A stretch of 5,224 bases of DNA from an uncultured Lautropia sp. Its GTDB lineage: Bacteria > Pseudomonadota > Gammaproteobacteria > Burkholderiales > Burkholderiaceae_E. The stretch covers positions 1-5,224 of the forward strand of contig CALIXC010000311.1 of assembly GCA_938046755.1 (NCBI GenBank), in the 5' to 3' direction. This document shows, one piece after another, positions 1-5,224 of the stretch (its first letter is position 1; every line of letters begins with the position of its first letter). The notes beneath the pieces are model-generated. The model was not told where the DNA came from. It did not search any database and worked only from the letters and a program-made list of their open reading frames with translations. The translations under genes were made by a program, and so were the position numbers.

Positions 1-326
1 ATCGCGTCATCGATCAGGGTACCGATGGTCGGTAACTTGGCATTGGCCTGAAGGTGTGACCAGCGCGCCTCTTTCGGCACCCAGAACACGTTCTCTGCAA
101 GGTATTCGTCCTTGTCCTCGGCGGCCTGCGCATCTTCGGCCAGCAACTCGTTGTGCTTGGCCTCGAAGGCGTCCGAGATGTACTTCAGAAAGATGAGCCC
201 GAGTGCGACGTGTTTGTAGTCGGAGGGCTCCATGTTGCCGCGCAGTTTGTCGGCTGCCTTGAAAAGCTCGGACTCGAAGCCGAGACTGCCTCCGTTGCCT
301 GTCCTGGCGGCGTCTTTCTTTGCCAT
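1..326 (-). CDS. hsdM: Type I restriction-modification system methyltransferase subunit HsdM, N-terminal part (cut by window edge)
   Basis: This is the first 108 codons of the modification subunit of a type I restriction-modification enzyme. With HsdS it methylates adenine in a split target sequence, and with HsdR it forms the restriction complex in the cytoplasm. The visible part is the N-terminal helical domain. It shows the family pattern: LGFESELFKAADKLRGNM (residues 15-32), DYKHVALGLIFLKYISDAFE (36-55), then ENVFWVPKEARW (78-89) and a conserved PTIGTLIDDA end (99-108). The catalytic SAM-binding and NPPF-type motifs would lie beyond the left edge and cannot be checked. The ATG at 326 gives the usual MAKK-type start and is the only sensible one, but no good Shine-Dalgarno sequence precedes it. 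Domain and family are clear from sequence; whether the gene is intact, and whether hsdS and hsdR follow, is unknown. Confidence 0.92.
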   Translation of the reverse strand, partial: MAKKDAARTGNGGSLGFESELFKAADKLRGNMEPSDYKHVALGLIFLKYISDAFEAKHNELLAEDAQAAEDKDEYLAENVFWVPKEARWSHLQANAKLPTIGTLIDDA

Positions 327-350
327 CGTGTTCTGTCAAGTGTTTTTGGC

Positions 351-409
351 GATGCTATCACGCAGTAAATCGGGCCTATCAGCGCCCTTCTGCTGACAGC
401 GTTAGCATC
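351..409. repeat. Nested inverted repeats upstream of hsdM
   Basis: The outer arms are GATGCTA at 351-357 and TAGCATC at 403-409, a perfect 7-base match in inverted orientation. Inside them, TCAGC at 379-383 pairs with GCTGA at 392-396 around an 8-base loop. There is no T-tract, so this is not an intrinsic terminator. It could be an operator or a structured leader for hsdM; the arms are short enough that chance is possible. Confidence 0.45.
354..382 (-). promoter_or_regulatory. Weak candidate promoter for hsdM
   Basis: On the minus strand CTGATA (382-377, four of six matches to the -35 consensus) is followed after 17 bases by GATAGC (359-354, three of six to the -10 consensus). Transcription would begin about 20 bases ahead of the hsdM ATG. 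Both elements overlap arms of the inverted repeats, which would suit repression, but the match is weak. Confidence 0.25.
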
Positions 410-511
410 ATCCAAACCTTCCTTGCAGGCAACGGTGATCCCGGGCTACGTATCATCCACACGACGCCACGGATCAGTCAGTCTGAAGTACACCTGTCCG
501 CCAGCCTCCCC

Positions 512-838
512 TCACACCCCCAACCACTCCGCCACCCCCCTGCCAAACAGCAGGATGGCAGCCGCAAAGACAAAGAGCAGCACGATGAACCAGATGGGTT
601 CGTCGATGCGGTTGCGGGCTGACTGGCGCAGCAGCAGCAGGGTGAAGGCAAGATAGACCAGCACGCCGGCGATGGAGGTGGTGCTGACCTGGCCGAGGCG
701 CCCGTCGATGGGGGTCAGGACCAGGACCGAGGGCACCAGGCCGTAGACGAGGGATATCCACCAGCCGCCCAGCGGGGAACGTGCCCTGCTGGCCGATACG
801 GTGGTTTCGGCGCGGGTGTCGGTCTGGTCTTGTCGCAT
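512..838 (-). CDS. Small three-helix inner-membrane protein, function unknown
   Basis: I do not recognise this 108-residue protein. After a polar N-terminus (residues 1-22) it has three hydrophobic stretches: about 27-43 (WWISLVYGLVPSVLVL), 55-70 (SIAGVLVYLAFTLLLL) and 81-98 (PIWFIVLLFVFAAAILLF). The short loop at 71-80 is basic then acidic (RQSARNRIDE). It is probably an inner-membrane protein. I chose the ATG at 838 because AGGGGG lies seven bases upstream; the same frame opens at an ATG at 916, but that lacks a ribosome-binding site and would add 26 residues of non-membrane sequence. It lies on the same strand as hsdM but 185 bases away, so functional linkage to restriction is not implied. 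Divergent to it, across a long gap, is the asparaginase gene. No signal peptide or catalytic motif is visible. Confidence 0.72.
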   Translation of the reverse strand: MRQDQTDTRAETTVSASRARSPLGGWWISLVYGLVPSVLVLTPIDGRLGQVSTTSIAGVLVYLAFTLLLLRQSARNRIDEPIWFIVLLFVFAAAILLFGRGVAEWLGV

Positions 839-1255
839 GTCGTCGCCCCCTGTCTGTGGCTTTACGGGCAGGCAGTCGGCCGCGCGGGTGGCCGCTGTCT
901 TCCTCGGTGGCAGCATCTTGATGGGCTGCTCATGTTCACCTGGGAATCTGGGGGTAGAAAGGCGGTCTTATTTCGCCGCTACCGACCAGACGCCAGATTC
1001 TTCGAGTGTAGCCAGCACCTGTCACTTTCCGATTCTTTGCCCCCTGGTTTTACCTGGCCATCCTTGCGGTGCCGGCCATGCCCGGGGACTGAATGAGTGC
1101 ACACCCCATGGGCTACACTTGCCGTGCGGTCAGTACCGACCATTTCCGCATGCGGGCTGTTTCCGCGTGCGTGCCCCCTTCCGTATGCGAGCCGTACCCA
1201 CGCACTGGCCGCTCCCCTGTCTGCTGTTTCCCCGATTCACCCCGGTCTCTCTGCC
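839..1255. other. Divergent intergenic region between membrane protein and asparaginase genes
   Basis: This 417-base stretch must hold the promoters of both flanking genes. Frames open here on either strand have no recognisable protein content. I see no strong promoter: a TACACT hexamer at 1114-1119 on the plus strand and another at 1009-1014 on the minus strand resemble -10 boxes but lack good -35 partners. The clearest structure is the triple direct repeat at 1144-1192. Confidence 0.65.
1144..1192 (+). repeat. Three imperfect 14-base direct repeats ahead of the asparaginase gene
   Basis: Three copies read TTCCGCATGCGGGC (1144-1157), TTCCGCGTGCGTGC (1161-1174) and TTCCGTATGCGAGC (1179-1192), with consensus TTCCGYRTGCGNGC. 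The spacing is 17 then 18 bases, which is not a codon multiple and so argues against a coding repeat. The first copy contains a perfect 10-base palindrome CCGCATGCGG (1146-1155). The array ends 63 bases before the asparaginase ATG. It looks like a multi-site operator, but no binding protein is shown. Confidence 0.6.
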
Positions 1256-2341
1256 ATGCCCTCCTCCACCGCAGCCTCTCCCCCTTCGCTCCTGATCATC
1301 GGTACGGGCGGCACCATTGCCGGGGTGGCACCGTCGGCAGGCAACACGGCCGGCTACCAGGCGGGGGCGCTGCCCATCGGACAGATTCTGGATTCGGTGC
1401 CAGGACTGTCGGCGCTGGTGCCGGAGGGGCGACTGGCCACCGAGCAGGTCTTTTCGATTCCCAGCGAGCAGATGAGCGGGGCGCACTGGCTGCAGCTGGC
1501 AGGCCGGCTGCGGGCATGGCTGAGCGGTGATGAGGCGCCCGATGCCATCGTCATCACGCACGGCACCGACACGCTGGAGGAGACGGCGTTCTTTCTGTCG
1601 CTGGTGCTGCCGCCCGCGCGGCCGGTGCTGCTGACGGGGGCGATGCGACCGGCCAGCGCGCTCAGTGCCGATGGGCCGGGCAATCTGTACGACGCCTGCC
1701 GCTTTGCACTGGCGGCACGACAGGCCGGCATCGGCGGGGTGTTCGTGAGCTTTGGCGGCCGGGTGCTGCGTGCGGATGCGGTGTACAAGCAGCATGCCAA
1801 CCGGACGGATGCCTTTGCGCAGCGCTTCGGTCAGCCGGTGGCCTGGCTGGAGGCAGACCGGCCGTGCTGGCAGCCGGCGCCGGCGGCCTCAGGCTTGCAG
1901 GGCCGGTTTGCAACGTTGGCGCTGACGCACACAGCAGCCTCGGCGGAAGGCGATGCGTCATCGATGACGCTGCCCCCAGTGGGCATCGTGCCCCAGCATG
2001 TGGATGCGGACCCGGCCATGGTGGCCTGGCTGCTGTCACGTGGCTGCCAGGGGCTGGTGCTGGCCGGTACGGGCATCGGCACCATGCCGGTGCCCATGCG
2101 GGCGGCGCTGGCCCAGGCGCGCCGAGAAGGTTGCCTGGTGGTGCGCGCCAGTCGGGTACCGGAAGGCTACGTGGGACGCAATACCGAAGCCAGGCAGCAA
2201 GAGAGCGATGATGCGTTGGATTTCATCACATCCGGCTGGCTGGATGCCCGCAAGGCGCGTATTCTCCTGCAGCTCTGCCTGGCGGCGGAGATGCGCGACG
2301 CCCGGGAGGTTCAGGCGCTGTTCAATCGTTGTTCACCTTGA
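1256..2341 (+). CDS. L-asparaginase, bacterial type I/II fold, no visible signal peptide
   Basis: This enzyme hydrolyses L-asparagine to L-aspartate and ammonia. The 361-residue protein carries both family signatures: IIGTGGTIAG (14-23) and IVITHGTDTLEET (98-110). By alignment from memory with the E. coli periplasmic enzyme, the catalytic residues are all present: Thr20 (nucleophile), Tyr34, Thr104, Asp105, Lys178 and Glu316. GAMRPASALSADGPGNLY (128-145) is typical of the type II group. Position 71 is Glu in a SEQ triplet, as in Erwinia-type enzymes, where E. coli has Gln. The C-terminal domain contains GLVLAGTGIGTMP (266-278) and ARKARILLQL (331-340). I chose the ATG at 1256 because recognisable sequence begins about ten residues later; the frame extends upstream to a GTG at 1097, but that extension contains the out-of-phase repeats and looks non-coding. 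No Shine-Dalgarno sequence is evident at 1256. With this start there is no signal peptide, so a cytoplasmic location is inferred. The next gene starts 7 bases after the stop. Confidence 0.93.
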   Translation: MPSSTAASPPSLLIIGTGGTIAGVAPSAGNTAGYQAGALPIGQILDSVPGLSALVPEGRLATEQVFSIPSEQMSGAHWLQLAGRLRAWLSGDEAPDAIVITHGTDTLEETAFFLSLVLPPARPVLLTGAMRPASALSADGPGNLYDACRFALAARQAGIGGVFVSFGGRVLRADAVYKQHANRTDAFAQRFGQPVAWLEADRPCWQPAPAASGLQGRFATLALTHTAASAEGDASSMTLPPVGIVPQHVDADPAMVAWLLSRGCQGLVLAGTGIGTMPVPMRAALAQARREGCLVVRASRVPEGYVGRNTEARQQESDDALDFITSGWLDARKARILLQLCLAAEMRDAREVQALFNRCSP

Positions 2342-2348
2342 GGCCGGC

Positions 2349-2588
2349 ATGCCGACCATTCATATCCCTATCGACATGGCACAGCGCCTGGAGGACCTGG
2401 CGAGAATCACGGGGCGCTCCAAGGATGCTCATGTGCAGGAAGCCATCCTTGAGTATCTGGATAGCGCCGAGGATCTCCGGTTGTCCGCACGGCGTCTGGC
2501 GGTCCTCCGCGCCCACAAGCTGAAGACCGTCCCGATCCAGGACGTGCTGGAACGATACAGGCTCAAGAAGCAGTCCTTCCCGGACTGA
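2349..2588 (+). CDS. Ribbon-helix-helix DNA-binding protein, orphan RelB-type antitoxin
   Basis: This 79-residue protein resembles the short ribbon-helix-helix antitoxins of RelBE/ParDE-like pairs, which bind DNA as dimers and cover a partner toxin with their C-terminal half. Residues 2-8 (PTIHIPI) form the expected N-terminal strand, 10-21 the first helix (MAQRLEDLARIT), GRSK at 22-25 the turn, and 26-37 the second helix (DAHVQEAILEYL). The tail at 41-79 is charged and helical, as in toxin-binding segments. GAGG five bases before the ATG at 2349 is a good ribosome-binding site and overlaps the asparaginase stop codon, so the two genes are probably co-transcribed and translationally coupled. 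No toxin follows: a convergent gene ends 15 bases downstream. It may be a residual antitoxin, or a regulator reused for the asparaginase operon. The fold is well supported; the function is not. Confidence 0.82.
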   Translation: MPTIHIPIDMAQRLEDLARITGRSKDAHVQEAILEYLDSAEDLRLSARRLAVLRAHKLKTVPIQDVLERYRLKKQSFPD

Positions 2589-2603
2589 CCTGGCCGTCCC
2601 CGC

Positions 2604-3320
2604 TCAACGCCCGTGTGCTCCCTCCAGCCGATCCAGGCGCTGGGCCAGGCGGCGCACGCCATCGGACCATTCCTCGAACTCGGGCCGCGAGACCAGCACG
2701 CCGGTTCCTGAAGCCAGGTGATCGGCCAGGGCGTCCTGCAGCCGGCTGCCAACCTCTGCGGCGTGCACCCGGGCATCGCGCCAGAACTGGCCGGCACGAT
2801 GAGCCGCCACGTCGCCCACCACCTGGCTGAGATCTTCCTCCACGTCCCAGTGCAGGGCCTTGGCCACGTCGCCCAGGGCCTGAGCCAGCATCACGTCGCC
2901 TTCGATGCGCAGCGTGGCCCCCAGGGCCAGCGGGCCTTCGCGCAGCACCCGAAAGAGCGCATCCACGGTGGGGCGCGCCGTCAGCACCACGGCCGGTTCT
3001 TCGCCGGACACAGCAGTCAGCATGCCGTCGACACCGATACGGGCATCGGCCTGCAGGGTGGGCAGGCGCAGAAAGCCCTCGTCGGATGCCGGTTCGGCGC
3101 TGACCTTCGGGGCTGCGGCCGAACGCGGGGCAGCGCCCGCCTTCGCGGGACGGGGCGCTGCCTTGCCCCCCTGCCCGCCCGCGGTGGGCGGCAAGGCCCG
3201 GATGCGCACCACGTGGCCCGCGTGACTGGCCAGCAGTTCACGCAGCCAAGGCTGCTGGCCGGTGACGTGGTTGATGGCCGACAGCACCAGCTGGGCAACG
3301 GGGAGCGGGATCTGGAACAT
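2604..3320 (-). CDS. ubiJ: Ubiquinone biosynthesis accessory factor UbiJ (SCP2 domain)
   Basis: UbiJ is a soluble lipid-binding accessory protein of the aerobic ubiquinone pathway; with UbiK it assists the Ubi enzyme complex, probably by binding hydrophobic intermediates. The 238-residue protein has an N-terminal SCP2-like (sterol carrier) domain, with the segment GATLRIEGDVMLAQALGDVA (134-153) matching the family's LEVQGDIQVVQNF region, then a helical part including VVGDVAAHRAG (167-177), and an amphipathic C-terminal helix ending VRRLAQRLDRLE (222-233). Residues about 46-80 are rich in Ala, Pro and Gly and look like a disordered insertion inside the SCP2 domain; the E. coli protein is about 200 residues and lacks it. 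I chose the ATG at 3320 over upstream in-frame ATGs because a TATAAT box at 3354-3349 overlaps or lies downstream of those codons, and MFQIPLPVAQL gives a typical start. ubiE and ubiB, the usual neighbours, are not adjacent. Confidence 0.85.
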   Translation of the reverse strand: MFQIPLPVAQLVLSAINHVTGQQPWLRELLASHAGHVVRIRALPPTAGGQGGKAAPRPAKAGAAPRSAAAPKVSAEPASDEGFLRLPTLQADARIGVDGMLTAVSGEEPAVVLTARPTVDALFRVLREGPLALGATLRIEGDVMLAQALGDVAKALHWDVEEDLSQVVGDVAAHRAGQFWRDARVHAAEVGSRLQDALADHLASGTGVLVSRPEFEEWSDGVRRLAQRLDRLEGAHGR

Positions 3321-3348
3321 GGTGGTATCTCGGGCGGAACTGGCGGCC

Positions 3349-3377
3349 ATTATAGGCATCCGAAGATAACGAGGCAT
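3349..3377 (-). promoter_or_regulatory. Sigma-70-type promoter for ubiJ
   Basis: A perfect TATAAT lies at 3354-3349 on the minus strand. Seventeen bases upstream is ATGCCT (3377-3372), which matches the -35 consensus at three of six positions. Transcription would start near 3342, about 20 bases before the ubiJ ATG. It sits in the 75-base gap after the malic enzyme stop, so ubiJ can be expressed independently, although read-through is also possible since no terminator is visible in the gap. Confidence 0.6.
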
Positions 3378-3395
3378 GCTCCAGGACCGCACCTG

Positions 3396-5042
3396 TCATG
3401 AAGCGGCCGGATATGCCGGCTGCCACATGGCATCCTGCACGGCCTGCACCCAGTTGTCATGCTGGCGGGCGGCCACACCCTCGGCCACAGCCTGCTTGGC
3501 CACGGCAACTGCCACAGTGGCGGACGAGGCGCGCAGATTGTCCACGGGCGGGAGCAGCGAGGCCCCCAGCTCCTGCGGGTTGACCTGCCCGGCCACCGCC
3601 TGGGCTGCGGCCAGCAGCATGCCGTCGGTGACGTGCCGCGCCCCCGAAACGATGACACCCAGGCCCAGACCGGGGTAGAGCAGCGCATTGTTGCCCTGGC
3701 CAATATGGAACTTCGTCCCCTGGTAGCTGACGGGCTCGACGGGAATGCCCGTGGCCACCAGTGCCTTGCCGCCGGACCAGGGGATGGCGTCCGACGGGAG
3801 GACCTCGATGCGCTCGGTGGGGTTGGACAGAGGCAGCAGAATGGGGCGCTCCACGCCGGCGCACAGAGCCTCGATCACCTCCTTGGTGAAGGCACCGTGA
3901 TCGGTGGAGGTTCCGATGAGGATGCTAGGCTTGACCTGCTTCACGACCTCCAGCAGGCCAATCTTGCCGTCCTGCCGTTTCCAGCTGGAAACCTCGGCAG
4001 CCGGGCGGGCGTATTCCTGCTGGTAGTCGGGCAACCCCTGCATGTCATCGGTCACCAGACCGTTGATGTCGATCAGCCAGACACGCTTCCTGGCTTCTTC
4101 ACGGCTCAGGCCGTTACGTTCCATGGCGGCGCTGATCTGGTCGGCCATGCCGGTGCCGGCGGTACCCGCGCCGTACACCACCAGCCGCTGATCGGCAAAG
4201 CCCTGTTTCGTCACCTTCAGCCCGGAGATCACGGCCGCCATGACGATGGCGCCGGTTCCTTGCATGTCATCGTTGAAGATGCGGTAGCGCTCGCGGTTCT
4301 TCACCAGGATGCGGCGAGCGTTGCCCGGTCCGAAGTCCTCGAAGTGCAGCAGCGCCCGGGGAAACATTTCACTGGCCACCTGCAGATAGGTATCGATGAG
4401 GCGCTCGTAGCGTTCGCCACGCACACGGGCATGGCGATTGCCCAGGTAGGCGGGATCGTTGAGCAGCTGCTCGTTGTCGGTGCCCACGTCCAGATTCACG
4501 GCGATCACCCGGTCAGGGTGGATACCCGCGGCGGCCGTGTAGACAGCCAGCTTGCCAACGGAGATATCGGTACCGTTCACGCCCCAGTCACCGATGCCCA
4601 GAATCTCCTCTGCATCCGAGACCACCAGCAGGTCCACGTCATCGGGCCCCAGACCCAGCGTTTCGAAGGATGCTCGAACGTTCTCGGGATGATTCACATC
4701 CAGGTACACGGCGCGCGAACGACGGTAGTCCCGGCTCCATTTCTTGATGGCCTCACCGACGGTGGGGTCGTAAACGATGGGCAGCATTTCCACCAGGTGA
4801 TCAGTCAGCAACCGGTAGTAGAGCACCTCGTTGCGGTTGTGCAGCTGGTCCAGGTAGACGTACTTCTCGATGTCGCTTTCATAGCCGGAGTACTGGCGGT
4901 AAGCGCGCGCGGCCTGCTGCTCCAGCGTCTCCACGGCCACCGGCAGCCGGCCGGTCAGTCCATACCGGGCACGCTCTTCCAGGGTGAAGGCCGTGCCCTT
5001 GTTGGTGAGAGGATTCTTCAGGATGTCGGGGGTCTTGCTCAT
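3396..5042 (-). CDS. maeA: NAD-dependent malic enzyme (oxaloacetate-decarboxylating)
   Basis: This cytoplasmic enzyme converts malate and NAD+ to pyruvate, CO2 and NADH, feeding pyruvate from the TCA cycle. The 548-residue length fits the large malic-enzyme class (E. coli MaeA, human ME2) without the phosphotransacetylase-like tail of MaeB. The N-terminal domain carries the catalytic tyrosine in LPIVYDPTVGEA (Tyr91) and the catalytic lysine in ISVGKLAVYTAAAGI (Lys164). Metal ligands are Glu235 and Asp236 in HFEDFGPGNA and Asp259 in FNDDMQGTGA. The nucleotide-binding fold has YGAGTAGTG (290-298) and an acidic Asp325 at the end of the following strand, which suits NAD rather than NADP. LSNPTERIEV (405-414) and GQGNNALLYPGLGLG (448-462) complete the active site. 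AGGAG six bases before the ATG at 5042 fixes the start; the frame extends 32 codons upstream to 5138 without family resemblance. ubiJ follows on the same strand 75 bases later. Confidence 0.96.
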   Translation of the reverse strand: MSKTPDILKNPLTNKGTAFTLEERARYGLTGRLPVAVETLEQQAARAYRQYSGYESDIEKYVYLDQLHNRNEVLYYRLLTDHLVEMLPIVYDPTVGEAIKKWSRDYRRSRAVYLDVNHPENVRASFETLGLGPDDVDLLVVSDAEEILGIGDWGVNGTDISVGKLAVYTAAAGIHPDRVIAVNLDVGTDNEQLLNDPAYLGNRHARVRGERYERLIDTYLQVASEMFPRALLHFEDFGPGNARRILVKNRERYRIFNDDMQGTGAIVMAAVISGLKVTKQGFADQRLVVYGAGTAGTGMADQISAAMERNGLSREEARKRVWLIDINGLVTDDMQGLPDYQQEYARPAAEVSSWKRQDGKIGLLEVVKQVKPSILIGTSTDHGAFTKEVIEALCAGVERPILLPLSNPTERIEVLPSDAIPWSGGKALVATGIPVEPVSYQGTKFHIGQGNNALLYPGLGLGVIVSGARHVTDGMLLAAAQAVAGQVNPQELGASLLPPVDNLRASSATVAVAVAKQAVAEGVAARQHDNWVQAVQDAMWQPAYPAAS

Positions 5043-5055
5043 TGTTGGCTCCTGT
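5036..5055 (-). promoter_or_regulatory. Strong ribosome-binding site that fixes the malic enzyme start
   Basis: On the minus strand AGGAG is followed by six bases and the ATG at 5042. It is the best Shine-Dalgarno sequence in the window and decides the start against the longer open frame beginning at 5138. Confidence 0.8.
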
Positions 5056-5186
5056 CGGTGGCATGCGCCCAGCTTGAAGGCACAGCCTGACACGGATACG
5101 AACGAGCGGACGGAATTACCCGTTGACACTGCAGGCATTTAGCCAGGGAGGCCCCCCGCGGTGTGATTCATGACGAAGCACCCTTG
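5043..5186. other. Upstream region of the malic enzyme gene
   Basis: This 144-base stretch lies between the edge terminator and the malic enzyme start. It must contain the malic enzyme promoter, because the terminator isolates the gene from anything upstream. I find no good -35/-10 pair on the minus strand. A near-palindrome GGGAGGCCCCCC at 5146-5157 (one mismatched pair) is the only symmetrical element I noticed. Confidence 0.5.
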
Positions 5187-5224
5187 AAACAAAAACCCGC
5201 CCCGACGCATGCACGCGTGGGGCG
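5187..5224 (-). terminator. Intrinsic terminator of a minus-strand gene beyond the right edge
   Basis: Read on the minus strand, CGCCCCACGC (5224-5215) pairs with GCGTCGGGGCG (5208-5198) around a six-base loop, with one bulged base at 5204. It is followed by a U-tract reading TTTTTGTTT (5195-5187). The stem reaches the last base of the window and may extend further. It implies a minus-strand gene ending just to the right, transcriptionally separated from the malic enzyme gene. Confidence 0.82.

Larger units (their letters stand above)
327..511. other. Intergenic region upstream of hsdM
   Basis: This 185-base gap separates the end of the small membrane-protein gene from the hsdM start, both on the minus strand. 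I see no gene in it. Its hsdM-proximal half contains nested inverted repeats and a weak promoter candidate, listed separately. An 8-base direct repeat ATCATCCA occurs at 407-414 and 452-459. No convincing terminator with a T-tract follows the membrane-protein gene. Confidence 0.7.

Noticed and set aside
334..339. A perfect TTGACA on the minus strand just before hsdM
   Set aside because: It lies seven bases from the ATG, so transcription would start inside the gene, and no -10 hexamer follows at 16-18 bases.
862..933. A 23-codon minus-strand mini-frame with AGGTG just before its ATG, ahead of the membrane-protein gene
   Set aside because: The Shine-Dalgarno spacing is only a few bases, and the peptide is Arg/Pro-rich with no hydrophobic or attenuator-like pattern. 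Not strong enough to call a leader peptide.
801..1295. Plus-strand open frames across the divergent gap (801-1295, 830-1096, 1093-1530)
   Set aside because: They overlap the starts of the real genes, have Cys/Pro/His-rich composition without domains, and lack supporting ribosome-binding sites.
1130..1800. Open frames of 148-221 codons on the minus strand opposite asparaginase
   Set aside because: Arg- and Pro-rich low-complexity translations within a confidently coding region; shadows of the real gene.
2582..2599. Possible GGAC/GTCC hairpin between the converging RHH and ubiJ genes
   Set aside because: Only four base pairs with a long loop and no T-tract; too weak to call a bidirectional terminator.
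3406..3420. Perfect 5-base stem GCCGG/CCGGC with 5-base loop near the end of the malic enzyme gene
   Set aside because: It lies inside the coding sequence and is not followed by a U-tract, so it is not a terminator.
3459..5090. A 543-codon open frame on the plus strand opposite the malic enzyme gene
   Set aside because: It is antisense to a malic enzyme with complete active-site motifs. Its translation is rich in Gly, His, Val and Gln with no family pattern, as expected for a GC-rich shadow frame.
5123..5128. TTGACA on the plus strand upstream of the right edge
   Set aside because: The bases 16-18 downstream are GC-rich (around GGGAGG), so no -10 box exists, and no plus-strand gene follows in the window.

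Overview
The window is GC-rich and densely coded. It carries a ubiquinone-biosynthesis accessory gene (ubiJ) and a bacterial NAD-type malic enzyme, which suggests a respiring proteobacterium, most likely a betaproteobacterium such as a member of the Burkholderiales. That assignment rests on protein character and base composition, not on a database match.

Left part, minus strand. Positions 1-326 hold the N-terminal 108 codons of a type I restriction-modification methyltransferase subunit (hsdM), which runs off the left edge. After a 185-base gap containing nested inverted repeats and a weak promoter candidate comes a small three-helix membrane protein (512-838, minus) that I cannot name. A 417-base gap with divergent genes on either side (839-1255) contains three imperfect 14-base direct repeats just ahead of the asparaginase gene.

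Middle, plus strand. A complete L-asparaginase (1256-2341) is followed after 7 bases by a 79-residue ribbon-helix-helix protein of the antitoxin type (2349-2588). The two are almost certainly co-transcribed. No toxin gene accompanies the antitoxin-like gene, because the next gene converges on it after only 15 bases.

Right part, minus strand. A NAD-dependent malic enzyme (3396-5042) has a strong Shine-Dalgarno sequence. Downstream of it lies ubiJ (2604-3320), with its own TATAAT promoter in the 75-base gap. At the right edge an intrinsic terminator (5187-5224, minus) ends a gene that lies outside the window.

Metabolically, malic enzyme makes pyruvate and NADH from malate, asparaginase yields aspartate and ammonia, and UbiJ supports the quinone pool that reoxidises NADH. 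This is mostly housekeeping content beside a restriction locus. The least ordinary part is the asparaginase/orphan-antitoxin pair with repeats upstream. I saw no CRISPR array, tRNA, rRNA or insertion sequence.
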